Source: Streptomyces sp. SAI-135 (GTDB taxonomy: Bacteria > Actinomycetota > Actinomycetes > Streptomycetales > Streptomycetaceae). Taken from it: DNA of 64,000 bases. Under the pieces are notes generated by a model. The model was given only the letters and a program-made list of their open reading frames with translations. It had not been told where the DNA came from and made no database searches. Shown here in pieces: positions 32,856-41,081 of this stretch. Numbering within the stretch: position 1 is the first letter of the stretch; every line of letters begins with the position of its first letter. The stretch is taken from the NCBI RefSeq assembly GCF_029893805.1, contig NZ_JARXYP010000002.1, positions 4,960,001-5,024,000 on the forward strand, read 5' to 3'. Position numbers and translations under genes: made by a program.

Positions 32856-34139
32856 GTGCCCGCACTTGTGCTGCTCGGTGCTCAGTGGGGTGACGAAGGC
32901 AAGGGAAAGGCGACCGACCTGCTCGGTGGCTCGGTGGACTATGTGGTGCGCTACCAGGGCGGCAACAACGCCGGCCACACGGTAGTCGTGGGCGATCAGA
33001 AGTACGCCCTCCACCTCCTCCCTTCCGGAATCCTGTCTCCGGGGTGCACCCCGGTCATCGGCAACGGTGTCGTCGTCGATCCGTCGGTCCTGTTCTCCGA
33101 GCTGAACGGACTGAACGACCGCGGCGTCGACACCTCCAAGCTCCTGATCAGCGGCAACGCCCACATCATCACGCCGTACAACGTCACCGTGGACAAGGTG
33201 ACGGAACGCTTCCTCGGAAAGCGCAAGATCGGCACCACGGGCCGCGGCATCGGACCGACCTACGCGGACAAGATCAACCGCGTGGGCATCCGGATCCAGG
33301 ACCTGTACGACGAGTCGATCCTGACCCAGAAGGTCGAGGCGGCCCTCGACGGCAAGAACCAGCTCCTGACCAAGGTCTTCAACCGCCGGGCCATCGAGGT
33401 CGGCCAGGTCGTCGAGGAGCTGCTGGGCTACGCCGACAAGCTCAAGCCCTACGTCGCCGACACGGTCCTGGTCCTCAACCAGGCCCTGGAGCAGGACAAG
33501 GTCGTCCTGTTCGAGGGCGGCCAGGGCACGCTCCTGGACATCGACCACGGCACGTATCCCTTCGTCACCTCCTCGAACCCGACCGCGGGCGGCGCCTGCA
33601 CCGGCGCCGGCGTGGGCCCGACGAAGATCAGCCGGGTCATCGGCATCCTCAAGGCGTACACGACCCGGGTGGGGTCCGGCCCGTTCCCGACCGAGCTGTT
33701 CGACGAGGACGGCGAGGCGCTGCGCCGCATCGGCGGTGAGCGTGGTGTCACCACCGGCCGTGACCGTCGCTGCGGCTGGTTCGACGCGGTGATCGCCCGG
33801 TACGCGACCCGTGTCAACGGCCTCACCGACTTCTTCCTCACCAAGCTCGACGTGCTCACCGGCTGGGAGCAGATCCCGGTCTGTGTCGCGTACGAGATCG
33901 ACGGCGAGCGGGTCGAGGAACTCCCCTACTCCCAGACGGACTTCCACCACGCGAAGCCGGTCTACGAGTACCTGCCGGGCTGGAGCGAGGACATCACGAA
34001 GGCCAAGACCTTCGCGGACCTGCCGAAGAACGCCCAGGACTACGTGAAGGCGCTGGAGGAGATGTCCGGCGCCCCGATCTCCGCGATCGGCGTGGGTCCG
34101 GGCCGGGACGAGACGATCGAGATCAACTCGTTCCTGTAA
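32856..34139 (+). CDS. purA: Adenylosuccinate synthetase
   Basis: A 427-residue GTP-dependent enzyme making adenylosuccinate from IMP and aspartate. Motifs: P-loop GAQWGDEGKGKATDLL (8-23), GGNNAGHTV, GTTGRGIGPTYADK (IMP site), GGQGTLLDIDHGTYPFVTSSNP and the aspartate loop GVTTGRDRRCGWFDAVIARYA. Full length. GTG at 32856 with GGAAGGGG 9 nt upstream. Single-gene unit with a terminator after it and a possible structured leader before it. Confidence 0.96.
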   Translation: MPALVLLGAQWGDEGKGKATDLLGGSVDYVVRYQGGNNAGHTVVVGDQKYALHLLPSGILSPGCTPVIGNGVVVDPSVLFSELNGLNDRGVDTSKLLISGNAHIITPYNVTVDKVTERFLGKRKIGTTGRGIGPTYADKINRVGIRIQDLYDESILTQKVEAALDGKNQLLTKVFNRRAIEVGQVVEELLGYADKLKPYVADTVLVLNQALEQDKVVLFEGGQGTLLDIDHGTYPFVTSSNPTAGGACTGAGVGPTKISRVIGILKAYTTRVGSGPFPTELFDEDGEALRRIGGERGVTTGRDRRCGWFDAVIARYATRVNGLTDFFLTKLDVLTGWEQIPVCVAYEIDGERVEELPYSQTDFHHAKPVYEYLPGWSEDITKAKTFADLPKNAQDYVKALEEMSGAPISAIGVGPGRDETIEINSFL

Positions 34140-34162
34140 ATCCCTCTCGCTCGACGGTCATC

Positions 34163-34192
34163 GGGCCGGCCAAGGACTTCCTTGACCGGCCC
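34163..34192 (+). terminator. Terminator after purA
   Basis: GGGCCGG-c-CAAGG (34163-34175) pairs with CCTTG-a-CCGGCCC (34180-34192), 12 pairs with one mismatch and a 4-nt loop, followed by ATGGCCTTTTCC. Confidence 0.88.
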
Positions 34193-34274
34193 ATGGCCTT
34201 TTCCTGGTTCCCGGGCGCACGGGTGTGAGACCAGCATCTACGCGTGTAGTGGCCTCTCTCCCGTCCCTTGCCCC

Positions 34275-34561
34275 ATGAGCCCCGCCATGCCCGTTCCTCC
34301 CCTCGACCGCCGGGAGTTCGTGAAGAAGACGGCCGTCACTGGGGCGGCCGTCGCCGCCGCGGGGCCGTAGCGCCGAACTCCGCCGAGGCCGCCGGACGCA
34401 GGCCCCCGAAGGCCCCGAAGACGCGGACACGGTGAAGGCGGGGCTCTCCACCGCCGACGCCGCCCTCCCGCTCGTCTCGGTAGCCGCGCCCTTCTCCCAC
34501 ACCGCCGACATCCCCGCCGGCAGCGTCACCATCAAGGACATCGCCGGGCTCTACATCTACG
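34275..34561 (+). pseudogene. Metallophosphatase/5'-nucleotidase remnant
   Basis: Starts with a twin-arginine-like leader (PLDRREFVKKTAVTGAAVAAAG) that hits a stop at 34368-34370; a one-base shift restores AVAPNSAEAAGRR. After about 25 codons, in a third frame, comes DTVKAGLSTADAALPLVSVAAPFSHTADIPAGSVTIKDIAGLYIYDN. That segment is recognisable as the start of the 5'-nucleotidase C-terminal domain of secreted bifunctional metallophosphatases. The central metallophosphatase domain (several hundred residues) and the rest of the C-terminus are missing. Clearly decayed. Confidence 0.72.
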
Positions 34562-35002
34562 ACAACGCCCCTCTTCCCGGGCCGGGAAGCGCTCGTGGCC
34601 GGGGTCTTCGGGCTCGGCCACGGCATGGCGTTCTCCTTCGTCCTGGCGGAGATGCACCTGTCGACGGGCCAGTTGGTGACCAGCCTGCTCGGCTTCAACC
34701 TGGGCATCGAACTGGTTCAGCTCCTGCTGGTGTGCCTCGCCCTGCCCTCGCTGCTGGTGCTGGCCCGCCTCAGGGTCCAGCCCGCGCTGCGGCTGGCCGG
34801 GGCGGCGCTCACCGGCATGGCGGCCCTCGGCTGGCTGGCCGACCGCCTCGGACTGGCCAACCCGGTCGCCCGGGCCGCCGACAGCGCCGGCTCCCACACC
34901 ACGCTGCTGCTGGCCGTCCTCGCGGTGACTGCGGTGGCTTCTGCGGCCCGGGCCATGCTCATCCGCCGCCGTCCTCCGGCCGACCCGCTGCCGGCACTCT
35001 GA
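34562..35002 (+). pseudogene. HupE/UreJ-type membrane protein, 3' remnant
   Basis: In a frame different from the fragment before it: PLFPGREALVAGVFGLGHGMAFSFVLAEMHLSTGQLVTSLLGFNLGIELVQLLLV and three more hydrophobic segments to RRRPPADPL. This is the C-terminal half of a HupE/UreJ-like multi-pass protein (the GLxHGxAF and GFNxGxExxQ motifs are kept). The N-terminal half is absent; the junction with the metallophosphatase fragment falls at about 34561-34567. GTG at 34595 could still give a 135-residue peptide, but I see no ribosome site. Confidence 0.68.
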
Positions 35003-35055
35003 GAACGGGCGGGGACTCCGGCCGGTGGGCCGGAGTCCCCTGTCCCGCCGCCGGT

Positions 35056-35427
35056 TCAGCAGCCGGTGGCCCAGATGTGGGAGTCGCCGCGGTCGTTGGC
35101 CACGCCGTTGTAGCCGGCCTCCTGGCCGGGGGCGAGACAGATGGTCATCGGGCCGGACTGGTGGGCGGAGGCGTAGACCTTGACGTAGTCCTTGATGCCG
35201 GGGCCCGAGATGCCGTGGTTGGCCCAGGAGGAGTCCTGGTCGGCGATGTTGCCCTCCCACCAGCCGTCGTCGCCGGTCCACTCGATCTTCTGGCCCTGGT
35301 AGTTCGCGTCCGTCCACGCGCAGAAGTTCCCGCTGCCGCAGGCCGCCGCCTGGGCCGAGGCCGAGGTGGCGAGGACGGCTCCGGTGGCGAGCAGTCCGGC
35401 GGACAGGACGGCGATGAAGCGCTTCAC
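35056..35427 (-). CDS. Secreted peptidase-inhibitor I36-like protein
   Basis: A 123-residue precursor. The signal peptide KRFIAVLSAGLLATGAVLATSASAQAA is followed by ACGSGNFCAWTDANYQGQKIEWTGDDGWW, the start of a gamma-crystallin-like peptidase inhibitor I36 domain (as in SMI metalloproteinase inhibitor), with Cys residues at the start, middle (ICLAPG) and end (TGC). Probably an exported small inhibitor or envelope protein. GTG start with AAGGGA upstream; GTGA overlap with the lipoprotein gene before it. Confidence 0.8.
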   Translation of the reverse strand: MKRFIAVLSAGLLATGAVLATSASAQAAACGSGNFCAWTDANYQGQKIEWTGDDGWWEGNIADQDSSWANHGISGPGIKDYVKVYASAHQSGPMTICLAPGQEAGYNGVANDRGDSHIWATGC

Positions 35428-35915
35428 TGGTTTCCCTTCGGGTGGGTGGTGCCGCCCTCCAGCAGGGCGGTCGCCTGGGCGAGGGCACGGGCGCGCAGCC
35501 GCCGCCACTCCGCGATCTCCGCGCGGTGCGCCGCACGGACCTCGGAGAGCGGACGGCCGGTCCCGGCGGCCTCGGGCTCGAGGTTGTTCACGACGACCGA
35601 CGTACGGAACCAGCGGTCCTGGTTGCCGTAGAGCCGCCGTTGCGCGGCCGCGAGGCAGCCGTCGGTGTGGGCGCGCACGACATAGCCGGTGGGCAGCCGG
35701 AGCGAGAGCTCCGCCCTGCCGGTGCCGAACAGCGCCTCGGACACGCGCCGTTGGCTCGAGGTCGGGGCCAGGCCCCGCCGGGTCAGGCAGTCGTCGGTGA
35801 GGGTGCGGGTGGCGGCCTTGATGACGTCGTCGGGCGGGGGTGCCGGGCGGTCCGTGCAGGCGGAGCCGGCGAGGAGGATGAGGACGGTCAGGGCCGTCGC
35901 CGTACGGGCACGCAT
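35424..35915 (-). CDS. Lipoprotein, hypothetical
   Basis: A 163-residue precursor with signal peptide and lipobox (TALTVLILLAGSAC, cysteine at 20). The mature part has two more cysteines (DDCLTRRGL, TDGCLAAAQRR) likely bonded, and a long C-terminal helix EVRAAHRAEIAEWRRLRARALAQATALL. No family recognised. It overlaps the I36-like gene by 4 nt and follows the previous gene by 6 nt: an operon of exported proteins. Confidence 0.75.
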   Translation of the reverse strand: MRARTATALTVLILLAGSACTDRPAPPPDDVIKAATRTLTDDCLTRRGLAPTSSQRRVSEALFGTGRAELSLRLPTGYVVRAHTDGCLAAAQRRLYGNQDRWFRTSVVVNNLEPEAAGTGRPLSEVRAAHRAEIAEWRRLRARALAQATALLEGGTTHPKGNQ

Positions 35916-35921
35916 GGCCGG

Positions 35922-36287
35922 TCAGCCGGCCGCGCAGCCCATGGTGGTGTCGCTGACCCCGTCGAACCTGGTGGCCCAGCCCCAGTTGTCGGAGTAGTCG
36001 TCCGGCCGGATCGCCCGGTACACACAGGCACCGCCGCCCTGGAAGCTGATCGCGTACACGGTCACCGGCGCGTGCGAGTCGAAGGAGTAGGCGTGCCGCT
36101 TCACCCGGGGCGCCGCCTCTTTGTACCCCGGCGGCGCGTAGTCCCAGGCACCGCCCGGCCCCGTCTGCCCCGGCTCGGCCCAGAAGTAGACATGCCCCGG
36201 CGGTACGGCAGCGGCGGCGTGCGCGGGCGGGGCGGCGAGGGGAACGAGGGCGGCGAGCAGCACGGACGTGATCAAGGCAGGGCGCAT
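35922..36287 (-). CDS. Secreted small protein, possibly I36-related
   Basis: A 121-residue precursor. The signal peptide RPALITSVLLAALVPLAAPPAHAAAA is followed by GHVYFWAEPGQTGPGGAWDYAPPGYKEAAPRVKRHAYSF and two cysteines (GGGACVYRA, TTMGCAAG). Similar in length and Trp/Tyr/Gly pattern to the I36-like protein two genes downstream, so possibly a diverged relative; not certain. First gene of a three-gene minus-strand operon. No good Shine-Dalgarno was found at the ATG at 36287. Confidence 0.62.
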   Translation of the reverse strand: MRPALITSVLLAALVPLAAPPAHAAAAVPPGHVYFWAEPGQTGPGGAWDYAPPGYKEAAPRVKRHAYSFDSHAPVTVYAISFQGGGACVYRAIRPDDYSDNWGWATRFDGVSDTTMGCAAG

Positions 36288-36591
36288 GCGCGCTGCATGC
36301 CCAGCCCTTTGTGGGCGTATGCGGGCATTCACCCGTTCAGTGGATCTTCGTCGGTGGGTGCTTCTGGGGGCGTCGCGGGTGTTCATGGGGGGGCGGGGAG
36401 GGGTGGGCGCCGTGTCCGAACAGGACTGGACAGCCGCGCAGTTCGAGGAGCACCGGCCGCGGCCGAGGGCCGTCGCCCACCGCATGCCGGGCTCGGTCCC
36501 GAGGCGGACGACGCGCTCCAGGGAGAAATGCCGCATCCAGGCATATTCTGGAATCGTGCATCTGCGTGTCGATCCGGAGAAGGTGAGTGCG
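36288..36591. other. 304-bp divergent intergenic region
   Basis: No convincing gene. Longer open frames across it have poor codon use and no ribosome sites. TATTCT (36543-36548) within CCAGGCATATTCTGG is a plausible -10 for the gene at 36592; the 15-bp stretch is itself a near palindrome. Confidence 0.4.
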
Positions 36592-36885
36592 ATGCGCGTA
36601 CTGCTCAAGGTGTCCATGGACACAGAGAAGGCGAACGAGGCCATCAGCCACGGCACCCTGCCGAAGCTGATCGAGCAGTCGATGGAGCAGATCAAGCCCG
36701 AAGCGGCCTACTTCACCTCCGAGAACGGTCAGCGCACCGCCTACATGGTCTTCGACATGCAGGACAGCTCACTGATGCCGGTGATCAGTGAGCCGTTCTT
36801 CATGCACCTGGGCGCCAAGATCACGTACACCCCGGTGATGAACTACGACGACGTGCAGAAGGGGCTGTCCCAGCTGGGCCGTTGA
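36592..36885 (+). CDS. Small hypothetical protein, ferredoxin-like fold candidate
   Basis: A 97-residue soluble protein: MRVLLKVSMDTEKANEAISHG, TLPKLIEQSMEQIKPEAAYFTSENGQRTAYMVFDMQDSSLMPVISEPFF, then MHLGAKITYTPVMNYDDVQKGLSQLG. The beta-alpha-beta pattern is like small dimeric alpha/beta-barrel or DUF3303-type proteins; function unknown. The ATG follows GGAGAAGGTGAG. Its A/T content is higher than its neighbours. Confidence 0.8.
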   Translation: MRVLLKVSMDTEKANEAISHGTLPKLIEQSMEQIKPEAAYFTSENGQRTAYMVFDMQDSSLMPVISEPFFMHLGAKITYTPVMNYDDVQKGLSQLGR

Positions 36886-36888
36886 GTT

Positions 36889-36920
36889 CCCGCCCGCCCG
36901 CCCGCCCGCCCGCCCGCCCC
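36889..36920. repeat. CCCG microsatellite x7
   Basis: Seven perfect CCCG units (36889-36916) then CCCC, between the ends of two convergent genes. Prone to slippage; non-coding. Confidence 0.88.
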
Positions 36921-36928
36921 GCTCCGTC

Positions 36929-37579
36929 TCAGCTGAAGATGATCATCGAGCCCTGGGCGAGGCTCCGGGTCGCCGCCGCGTGCAGCCCCAGCCAGACATG
37001 GCGTTCGCGGGCGAAGGGACTGGGGTCGTACGGCGCGGGGACGGCCGGCTCCTCCAGCTCCGTGGGAGCACGCGGCGGCTCGGGGGGCGCCGGCGGGTTG
37101 GCCGGATCGATGCCGATCACCGGTGCCACGAACTCCAGTTCCCGCAGCAGGGCCTGCGCGGAACCCAACGGCCCGCCGCCCGCGAGGAGTTCGTCGTCGG
37201 CGAGCGGGTGCGGGAAGTCGACGGGGACGTACGCGCCCGCGTGGTCGTAGTGCCAGACCAGATGCGACTGCTGGGCCGTCGCCTCGAACATCTCCAGCAA
37301 CTGCTCGTAGTCACCGCCCAGTTCGTCGACGGGGGTGACCGGGAGTCCGCAGACCTGCAGCAGATAGGCGCGGCGCAGGAAGTGCAGGGCGTCGTAGTCG
37401 AAACCGGCCACCGGGGCGACCTCGCCGGACAGTCCCGGCATGTACTGGTACACCGGCACCGGCGGCAGCCCCGCCTCGGCGAGCACCTTGTTGTATTGCG
37501 CGAGTTCCTCGGCGAACGGGTTGTCCGGGGTGTGGCACAACACGTCGACGAGCGGGACCAGCCACAGGTCACAGGCCAA
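36929..37579 (-). CDS. Hypothetical protein
   Basis: A 216-residue soluble, acidic protein beginning MACDLWLVPLVDVLCHTPDNPFAEELAQYN, with an aromatic-rich centre (FDYDALHFLRRAYLLQVCGLP, SHLVWHYDHAGAYVPVDFPHPL), a Pro-rich linker (NPPAPPEPPRAP) and the end GLHAAATRSLAQGSMIIFS. Not recognised. TTG start at 37579 with GAGGAG upstream; codon bias supports coding. Confidence 0.7.
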   Translation of the reverse strand: MACDLWLVPLVDVLCHTPDNPFAEELAQYNKVLAEAGLPPVPVYQYMPGLSGEVAPVAGFDYDALHFLRRAYLLQVCGLPVTPVDELGGDYEQLLEMFEATAQQSHLVWHYDHAGAYVPVDFPHPLADDELLAGGGPLGSAQALLRELEFVAPVIGIDPANPPAPPEPPRAPTELEEPAVPAPYDPSPFARERHVWLGLHAAATRSLAQGSMIIFS

Positions 37580-37699
37580 AAGACAACTCCTCGGATACTC
37601 GCGGTGCGCGGATGTCTTCGTACGGTGGTCAAGGCAGGGTAGTCGGTGGGGCGCCCCGACGGCTCCCGGTAGTGCACGTTGTACCCGTGACCCGCGCGC

Positions 37700-38401
37700 T
37701 CAGTCGGCGGTGAGGCCCTCGATGAGGGTCAGATAGTGGCCGTTGTAGGCGGTGAGGAGCTCGCGGGCGGTCCTGGTGTCCCGCGCGTACAGGGCGTCGG
37801 CGACCGACGGGTGTCCGGACCACAGCCTGCCGCGCAGATCGGTGATCCGGCGCAGGTACTGGACCGTGCACACCCAGGTCTGCACGCGCAGCCGGTGCAG
37901 GAAGTCGGCGAGGTAGGGGTTGCCGAACAGCGCGCTGAGCTCGCGCCAGAAGCGCAGGTCGTAGCCGATCAGTACGGTCAGGTCGCCCGCGGTGGCGGCC
38001 CGCTGGGCCTCCTCGCCGCGCCGCCGTACGCCCGCCACGGCCGCGGCGGTACGGGGCTCCTCCAGCTGCTGGAGGACGGGGTGGCCGGCGTCCAGCGCCT
38101 GGAACATGCCGTCCGTGACCAGGCTGCGGGCCTCGGTCATGCTCCGCAGGTCGTCGAGGGAGTACTCGTGGACATGGAAGCCGCGGTGCTGGTCGGCCTC
38201 CAGGAGGCCCTGCGCGGACAGGTCCACGAGCGCCTCGCGGACCGGGGTCGCGGAGACGCCGTACTGCTCGGCGATCTCCTTCACCGTGAACTCCTGCCCC
38301 GGCTGGAGCCGCCCGGCCAGTACCTCGTCGCGCAGCGCGTCCGCGATCTGCTGCCGCAGCGTACTGCGGGTGACGGCGCCGTTGCCGCTGCTGCCGGGCA
38401 T
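37700..38401 (-). CDS. GntR-family regulator, FadR/FCD subgroup
   Basis: A 233-residue regulator. Winged HTH at 12-75: RQQIADALRDEVLAGRLQPGQEF, IAEQYGVSATPVREALVDLSAQGLL. FCD all-helical ligand domain at 85-225 with metal-ligand type residues (DLRFWRELSALFGNPYL, HPSVADALYARDTRTARELL). Such regulators respond to small organic acids. A perfect 13-bp dyad lies 31 nt upstream of its start, probably an autoregulatory operator. The class III aminotransferase immediately upstream on the same strand may be its target. Confidence 0.88.
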   Translation of the reverse strand: MPGSSGNGAVTRSTLRQQIADALRDEVLAGRLQPGQEFTVKEIAEQYGVSATPVREALVDLSAQGLLEADQHRGFHVHEYSLDDLRSMTEARSLVTDGMFQALDAGHPVLQQLEEPRTAAAVAGVRRRGEEAQRAATAGDLTVLIGYDLRFWRELSALFGNPYLADFLHRLRVQTWVCTVQYLRRITDLRGRLWSGHPSVADALYARDTRTARELLTAYNGHYLTLIEGLTAD

Positions 38402-38432
38402 CGTCGGGGCGCCTCCCTCGCGCAGGTGCAGA

Positions 38433-38466
38433 TGGCGTGCTCGTACATATGTCTACGAGCACGCCA
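38433..38466. promoter_or_regulatory. Perfect 13-bp dyad, probable GntR operator
   Basis: TGGCGTGCTCGTA (38433-38445) and its exact complement at 38454-38466 flank 8 nt; the palindrome ACATATGT (38445-38452) sits inside, near the centre. Could also fold as an RNA hairpin and end the aminotransferase transcript, which stops 28 nt before it. Confidence 0.7.
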
Positions 38467-38493
38467 CCTTACGCGTTCGATGCCCCCGGAGGT

Positions 38494-39849
38494 TTACTCC
38501 GTGTACTCGTCCGCCACGCAGAGCGCGGTGTCCAGCGCCGCGAGGCCCTCCTTGAGCTCGGCCTCGCTGACGTTGCACGGCGGCACCACATGCGTCCGGT
38601 TCATGTTGACGAACGGCCAGATGCCCTGCTTCTTCGCGGCGGCGGCGAACGCGGCCATGGGGGCGTTCGCCTCACCCGCCGCGTTGTAGGGCACGAGCGG
38701 CTCGCGGGTCTCCCTGTTCTTCACCAGCTCCAGGGCCCAGAACATGCCCACGCCCCGCACCTCGCCGACGCTCGGGTGCCGCTCGGCGAGCTCCCGCAGG
38801 GCCGGCTCCAGGACGGCCGCACCGAGGTGCCTGGCGTTGTCGACGACCCCCTCCTCCGCCATCACGTTGATGGTCGCGACGGCGGCCGCGCAGGCGAGGG
38901 GGTGCCCCGAGTAGGTGAGCCCACCGGGGTAGGGCCGCTTGCCGAAGGTCTCGGCGACGGCCCCGGAGACGGCGACACCGCCGAGCGGCACGTATCCGCT
39001 GTTGACGCCCTTGGCGAAGGTCATCAGGTCGGGCGTGACGCCGAACAGGTCGGCGGCGAACCACTCGCCGGTCCGCCCGAACCCGGCCATGACCTCGTCC
39101 AGGACGAAGACGATCCCGTACTTGTCGCAGAGCTCGCGGACCCCGGCCAGGTAGCCGGGCGGCGGGACCATGATCCCGGCGGTGCCGGGGATGGTCTCCA
39201 GGACGATCGCGGCGACGGTGGCCGGCCCCTCGAAGACGATGGTCGTCTCCAGGTGCTCCAGCGCCCGCGCGGTCTCCTGCTCCTCGGTCTCGGCGTAGAA
39301 GCGGGACCGGTACAGGAAGGGCGCCCAGAAGTGCACGACCCCGGCCGAGGCGCTGTCGGAGGCCCAGCGCCGCGGGTCGCCGGTGAGGTTGACGGCCTGC
39401 TGCGTACCCCCGTGGTACGACCGGTACGCAGACAGCACCTTGGGCCGCCCGGTGTGCAGCCGGGCCATCCGTACGGCGTGCTCCACGGCGTCGGCACCGC
39501 CGTTGGTGAAGAAGATCTTGTCCAGGTCCCCGGGCGTCCGCTCGGCGATCAGCCGGGCCGCCTCCGACCGGGCCTCGACGGCGAAGGCGGGCGCGAAGGT
39601 CGTCATCGTCGCCGCCTGCTCCTGTATCGCGGCGACGACCTTCGGGTGCTGGTACCCGATGTTGGTGTAGACGAGCCCGCTGGTGAAGTCGAGGTAGCGG
39701 TTCCCGTCGTAGTCCCAGAAGTACGAGCCCTCCGCACCGGCGACGGCGAGCGGGTCGATGAGCTCCTGCGCGGACCAGGAGTGGAACACATGAGCACGGT
39801 CCGCGGCCTTCACGGCGACGCCGACCTCGGGGTGTGGCTGAGGGGTCAT
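38494..39849 (-). CDS. Class III PLP aminotransferase
   Basis: A 451-residue omega-aminotransferase fold protein. Seen: YFWDYDGNRYLDFTSGLVYTNIGYQHPKV, FFTNGGADAVEHAVRMAR, YRSYHGGTQQAVN, IVFVLDEVMAGFGRTG (PLP Asp) and the Schiff-base Lys in LMTFAKGVNSGYVPLGGV. The family covers beta-alanine/GABA/taurine:pyruvate transaminases; the substrate is not determined. Minus-strand TACGCT ends 7 nt before the ATG with no Shine-Dalgarno: leaderless candidate. Likely linked to the GntR gene downstream. Confidence 0.88.
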   Translation of the reverse strand: MTPQPHPEVGVAVKAADRAHVFHSWSAQELIDPLAVAGAEGSYFWDYDGNRYLDFTSGLVYTNIGYQHPKVVAAIQEQAATMTTFAPAFAVEARSEAARLIAERTPGDLDKIFFTNGGADAVEHAVRMARLHTGRPKVLSAYRSYHGGTQQAVNLTGDPRRWASDSASAGVVHFWAPFLYRSRFYAETEEQETARALEHLETTIVFEGPATVAAIVLETIPGTAGIMVPPPGYLAGVRELCDKYGIVFVLDEVMAGFGRTGEWFAADLFGVTPDLMTFAKGVNSGYVPLGGVAVSGAVAETFGKRPYPGGLTYSGHPLACAAAVATINVMAEEGVVDNARHLGAAVLEPALRELAERHPSVGEVRGVGMFWALELVKNRETREPLVPYNAAGEANAPMAAFAAAAKKQGIWPFVNMNRTHVVPPCNVSEAELKEGLAALDTALCVADEYTE

Positions 39850-40027
39850 GCGAGCGAGCGTAAATGTCCGCGATACGGAAGCGGTATCGGCGTCCTGTCT
39901 GCCGGACGGGGCGTGACGCGACACTCTGTCGACATCGTCCGGGTTCGGCGCTTGTCGGGGCGGTCTTTCTGCTCGATGCTGAACTCCAGGTGGCCGTTGT
40001 GCACCCGGCCTGTCGCCGCATCGCTGG

Positions 40028-40052
40028 TTGCGAATTGGCAGGGCCGTACCTT
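40028..40052 (+). promoter_or_regulatory. Probable operator/promoter of the XRE gene
   Basis: TGCGAATTGGCA (40029-40040) is a 10-of-12 palindrome, followed by TACCTT (40047-40052), a possible -10. The arrangement before an XRE/DUF5753 gene suggests autoregulation. Confidence 0.5.
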
Positions 40053-40094
40053 GACGCAGCTCTGGGCACGCATGGACACGACAGGGGGTGGCAG

Positions 40095-41081
40095 TTGCCG
40101 CTCACAGACCCTGCTCTGCAGCGTCGCAAGCTCCGCGACCGGCTGCGACGATTACGGGAGTCCGCCGGCTTCACTCAGCGGCAGGTGGCGGACGAGATGG
40201 AGTGGTCCCTGTCCAAGATCATTCGCATCGAGACAGGCACGGTCGGTATCTCGATCACCGACCTGAGGGCGCTGATCAGCTACTACGGCGTCGGCGACAC
40301 GGCTGAGTCGGACACCTTGATCGGCATGGCGCGGGCAGCCAAGGAACGGCCCTGGTGGGATCGGTACCGGGGCAAGGCGGATCCGGCGTTTCTGCTGTCC
40401 TTGGGATACGAGGGCGCGGCCTCGATCATTCGAAGCTTCGAACCTATGCTTGTCCCCGGGCTGCTGCAGACCGAAGAGTACGCCCTTGAAGTATTAAGGG
40501 TGATGGATGCCGCAGAAGTAGAGGCGCTCGTGGAGTTACGCCTTGAGCGGCAGGAGCGCCTGCTACGGCCGGACGGCCCGGAGATGCACTTCATCATCGA
40601 TGAAAGTGTGATCACCCGGTCGGTTGCGGGGGCTTCCGTGATGCGCCGGCAGATCAGACGGTTGAAAACGCTCGCCGACCACCCCCAGATAACCCTCAGG
40701 ATCCTGCCGTTCGAAGGCGGTCTGCACAAGCGCTACAAGACGGCGTACGTGCTCTACGAGTTCGAGGATCCTGAGGAAGACTTCGTTCTCTACCTGGAGC
40801 AGGACACCCAGTCGGTTATACGCGAGGGGCAGGGCTGGGCTGACTCCGATGCTCCTGCACGCTATCTGGAGTCATTCTTCGGTATAGAGCAGCTGGCCAG
40901 GCGGGATGCTGCCGATCAACTGCTTGATGCCGCCCTGGCGCGGCACTCCGTTTCGCCGGTCGAGATGCCTGACCCGGCGCAGGCCCCCTGGGGGGACTCG
41001 GGTGTCCTCGCTTCCTCTGGGGTCGCGCCTCCTGATCAGACCGAGGAGAATCACTCGCCGGACACGCTCGACACTCCCTGA
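40095..41081 (+). CDS. XRE-family HTH regulator with DUF5753 domain
   Basis: A 328-residue protein. The HTH at 8-62 (LRRLRESAGFTQRQVADEMEWSLSKIIRIETGTVGISITDLRAL) is followed by a DUF5753 domain (FEPMLVPGLLQTEEYALEVLRVMDAAEVEALVELRLERQERLL, HFIIDESVITR, ILPFEGGLH). The TTG at 40095 is chosen because AGGGGG lies 6 nt upstream and the conserved start follows. Contains three TTA leucine codons (40152, 40494, 40536), very rare in this genus and read by the bldA tRNA. Lower G+C than its surroundings. Convergent with and overlapping its DUF397 partner by 31 nt. Confidence 0.88.
   Translation: MPLTDPALQRRKLRDRLRRLRESAGFTQRQVADEMEWSLSKIIRIETGTVGISITDLRALISYYGVGDTAESDTLIGMARAAKERPWWDRYRGKADPAFLLSLGYEGAASIIRSFEPMLVPGLLQTEEYALEVLRVMDAAEVEALVELRLERQERLLRPDGPEMHFIIDESVITRSVAGASVMRRQIRRLKTLADHPQITLRILPFEGGLHKRYKTAYVLYEFEDPEEDFVLYLEQDTQSVIREGQGWADSDAPARYLESFFGIEQLARRDAADQLLDAALARHSVSPVEMPDPAQAPWGDSGVLASSGVAPPDQTEENHSPDTLDTP

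Noticed and set aside
36268..36591. N-terminal extension of the 97-residue protein
   Set aside because: Poor codon bias, and a good ribosome site lies directly before ATG 36592.
36889..36920. CCCG array as a CRISPR or satellite of function
   Set aside because: The unit is 4 bp, without spacers; a simple microsatellite.
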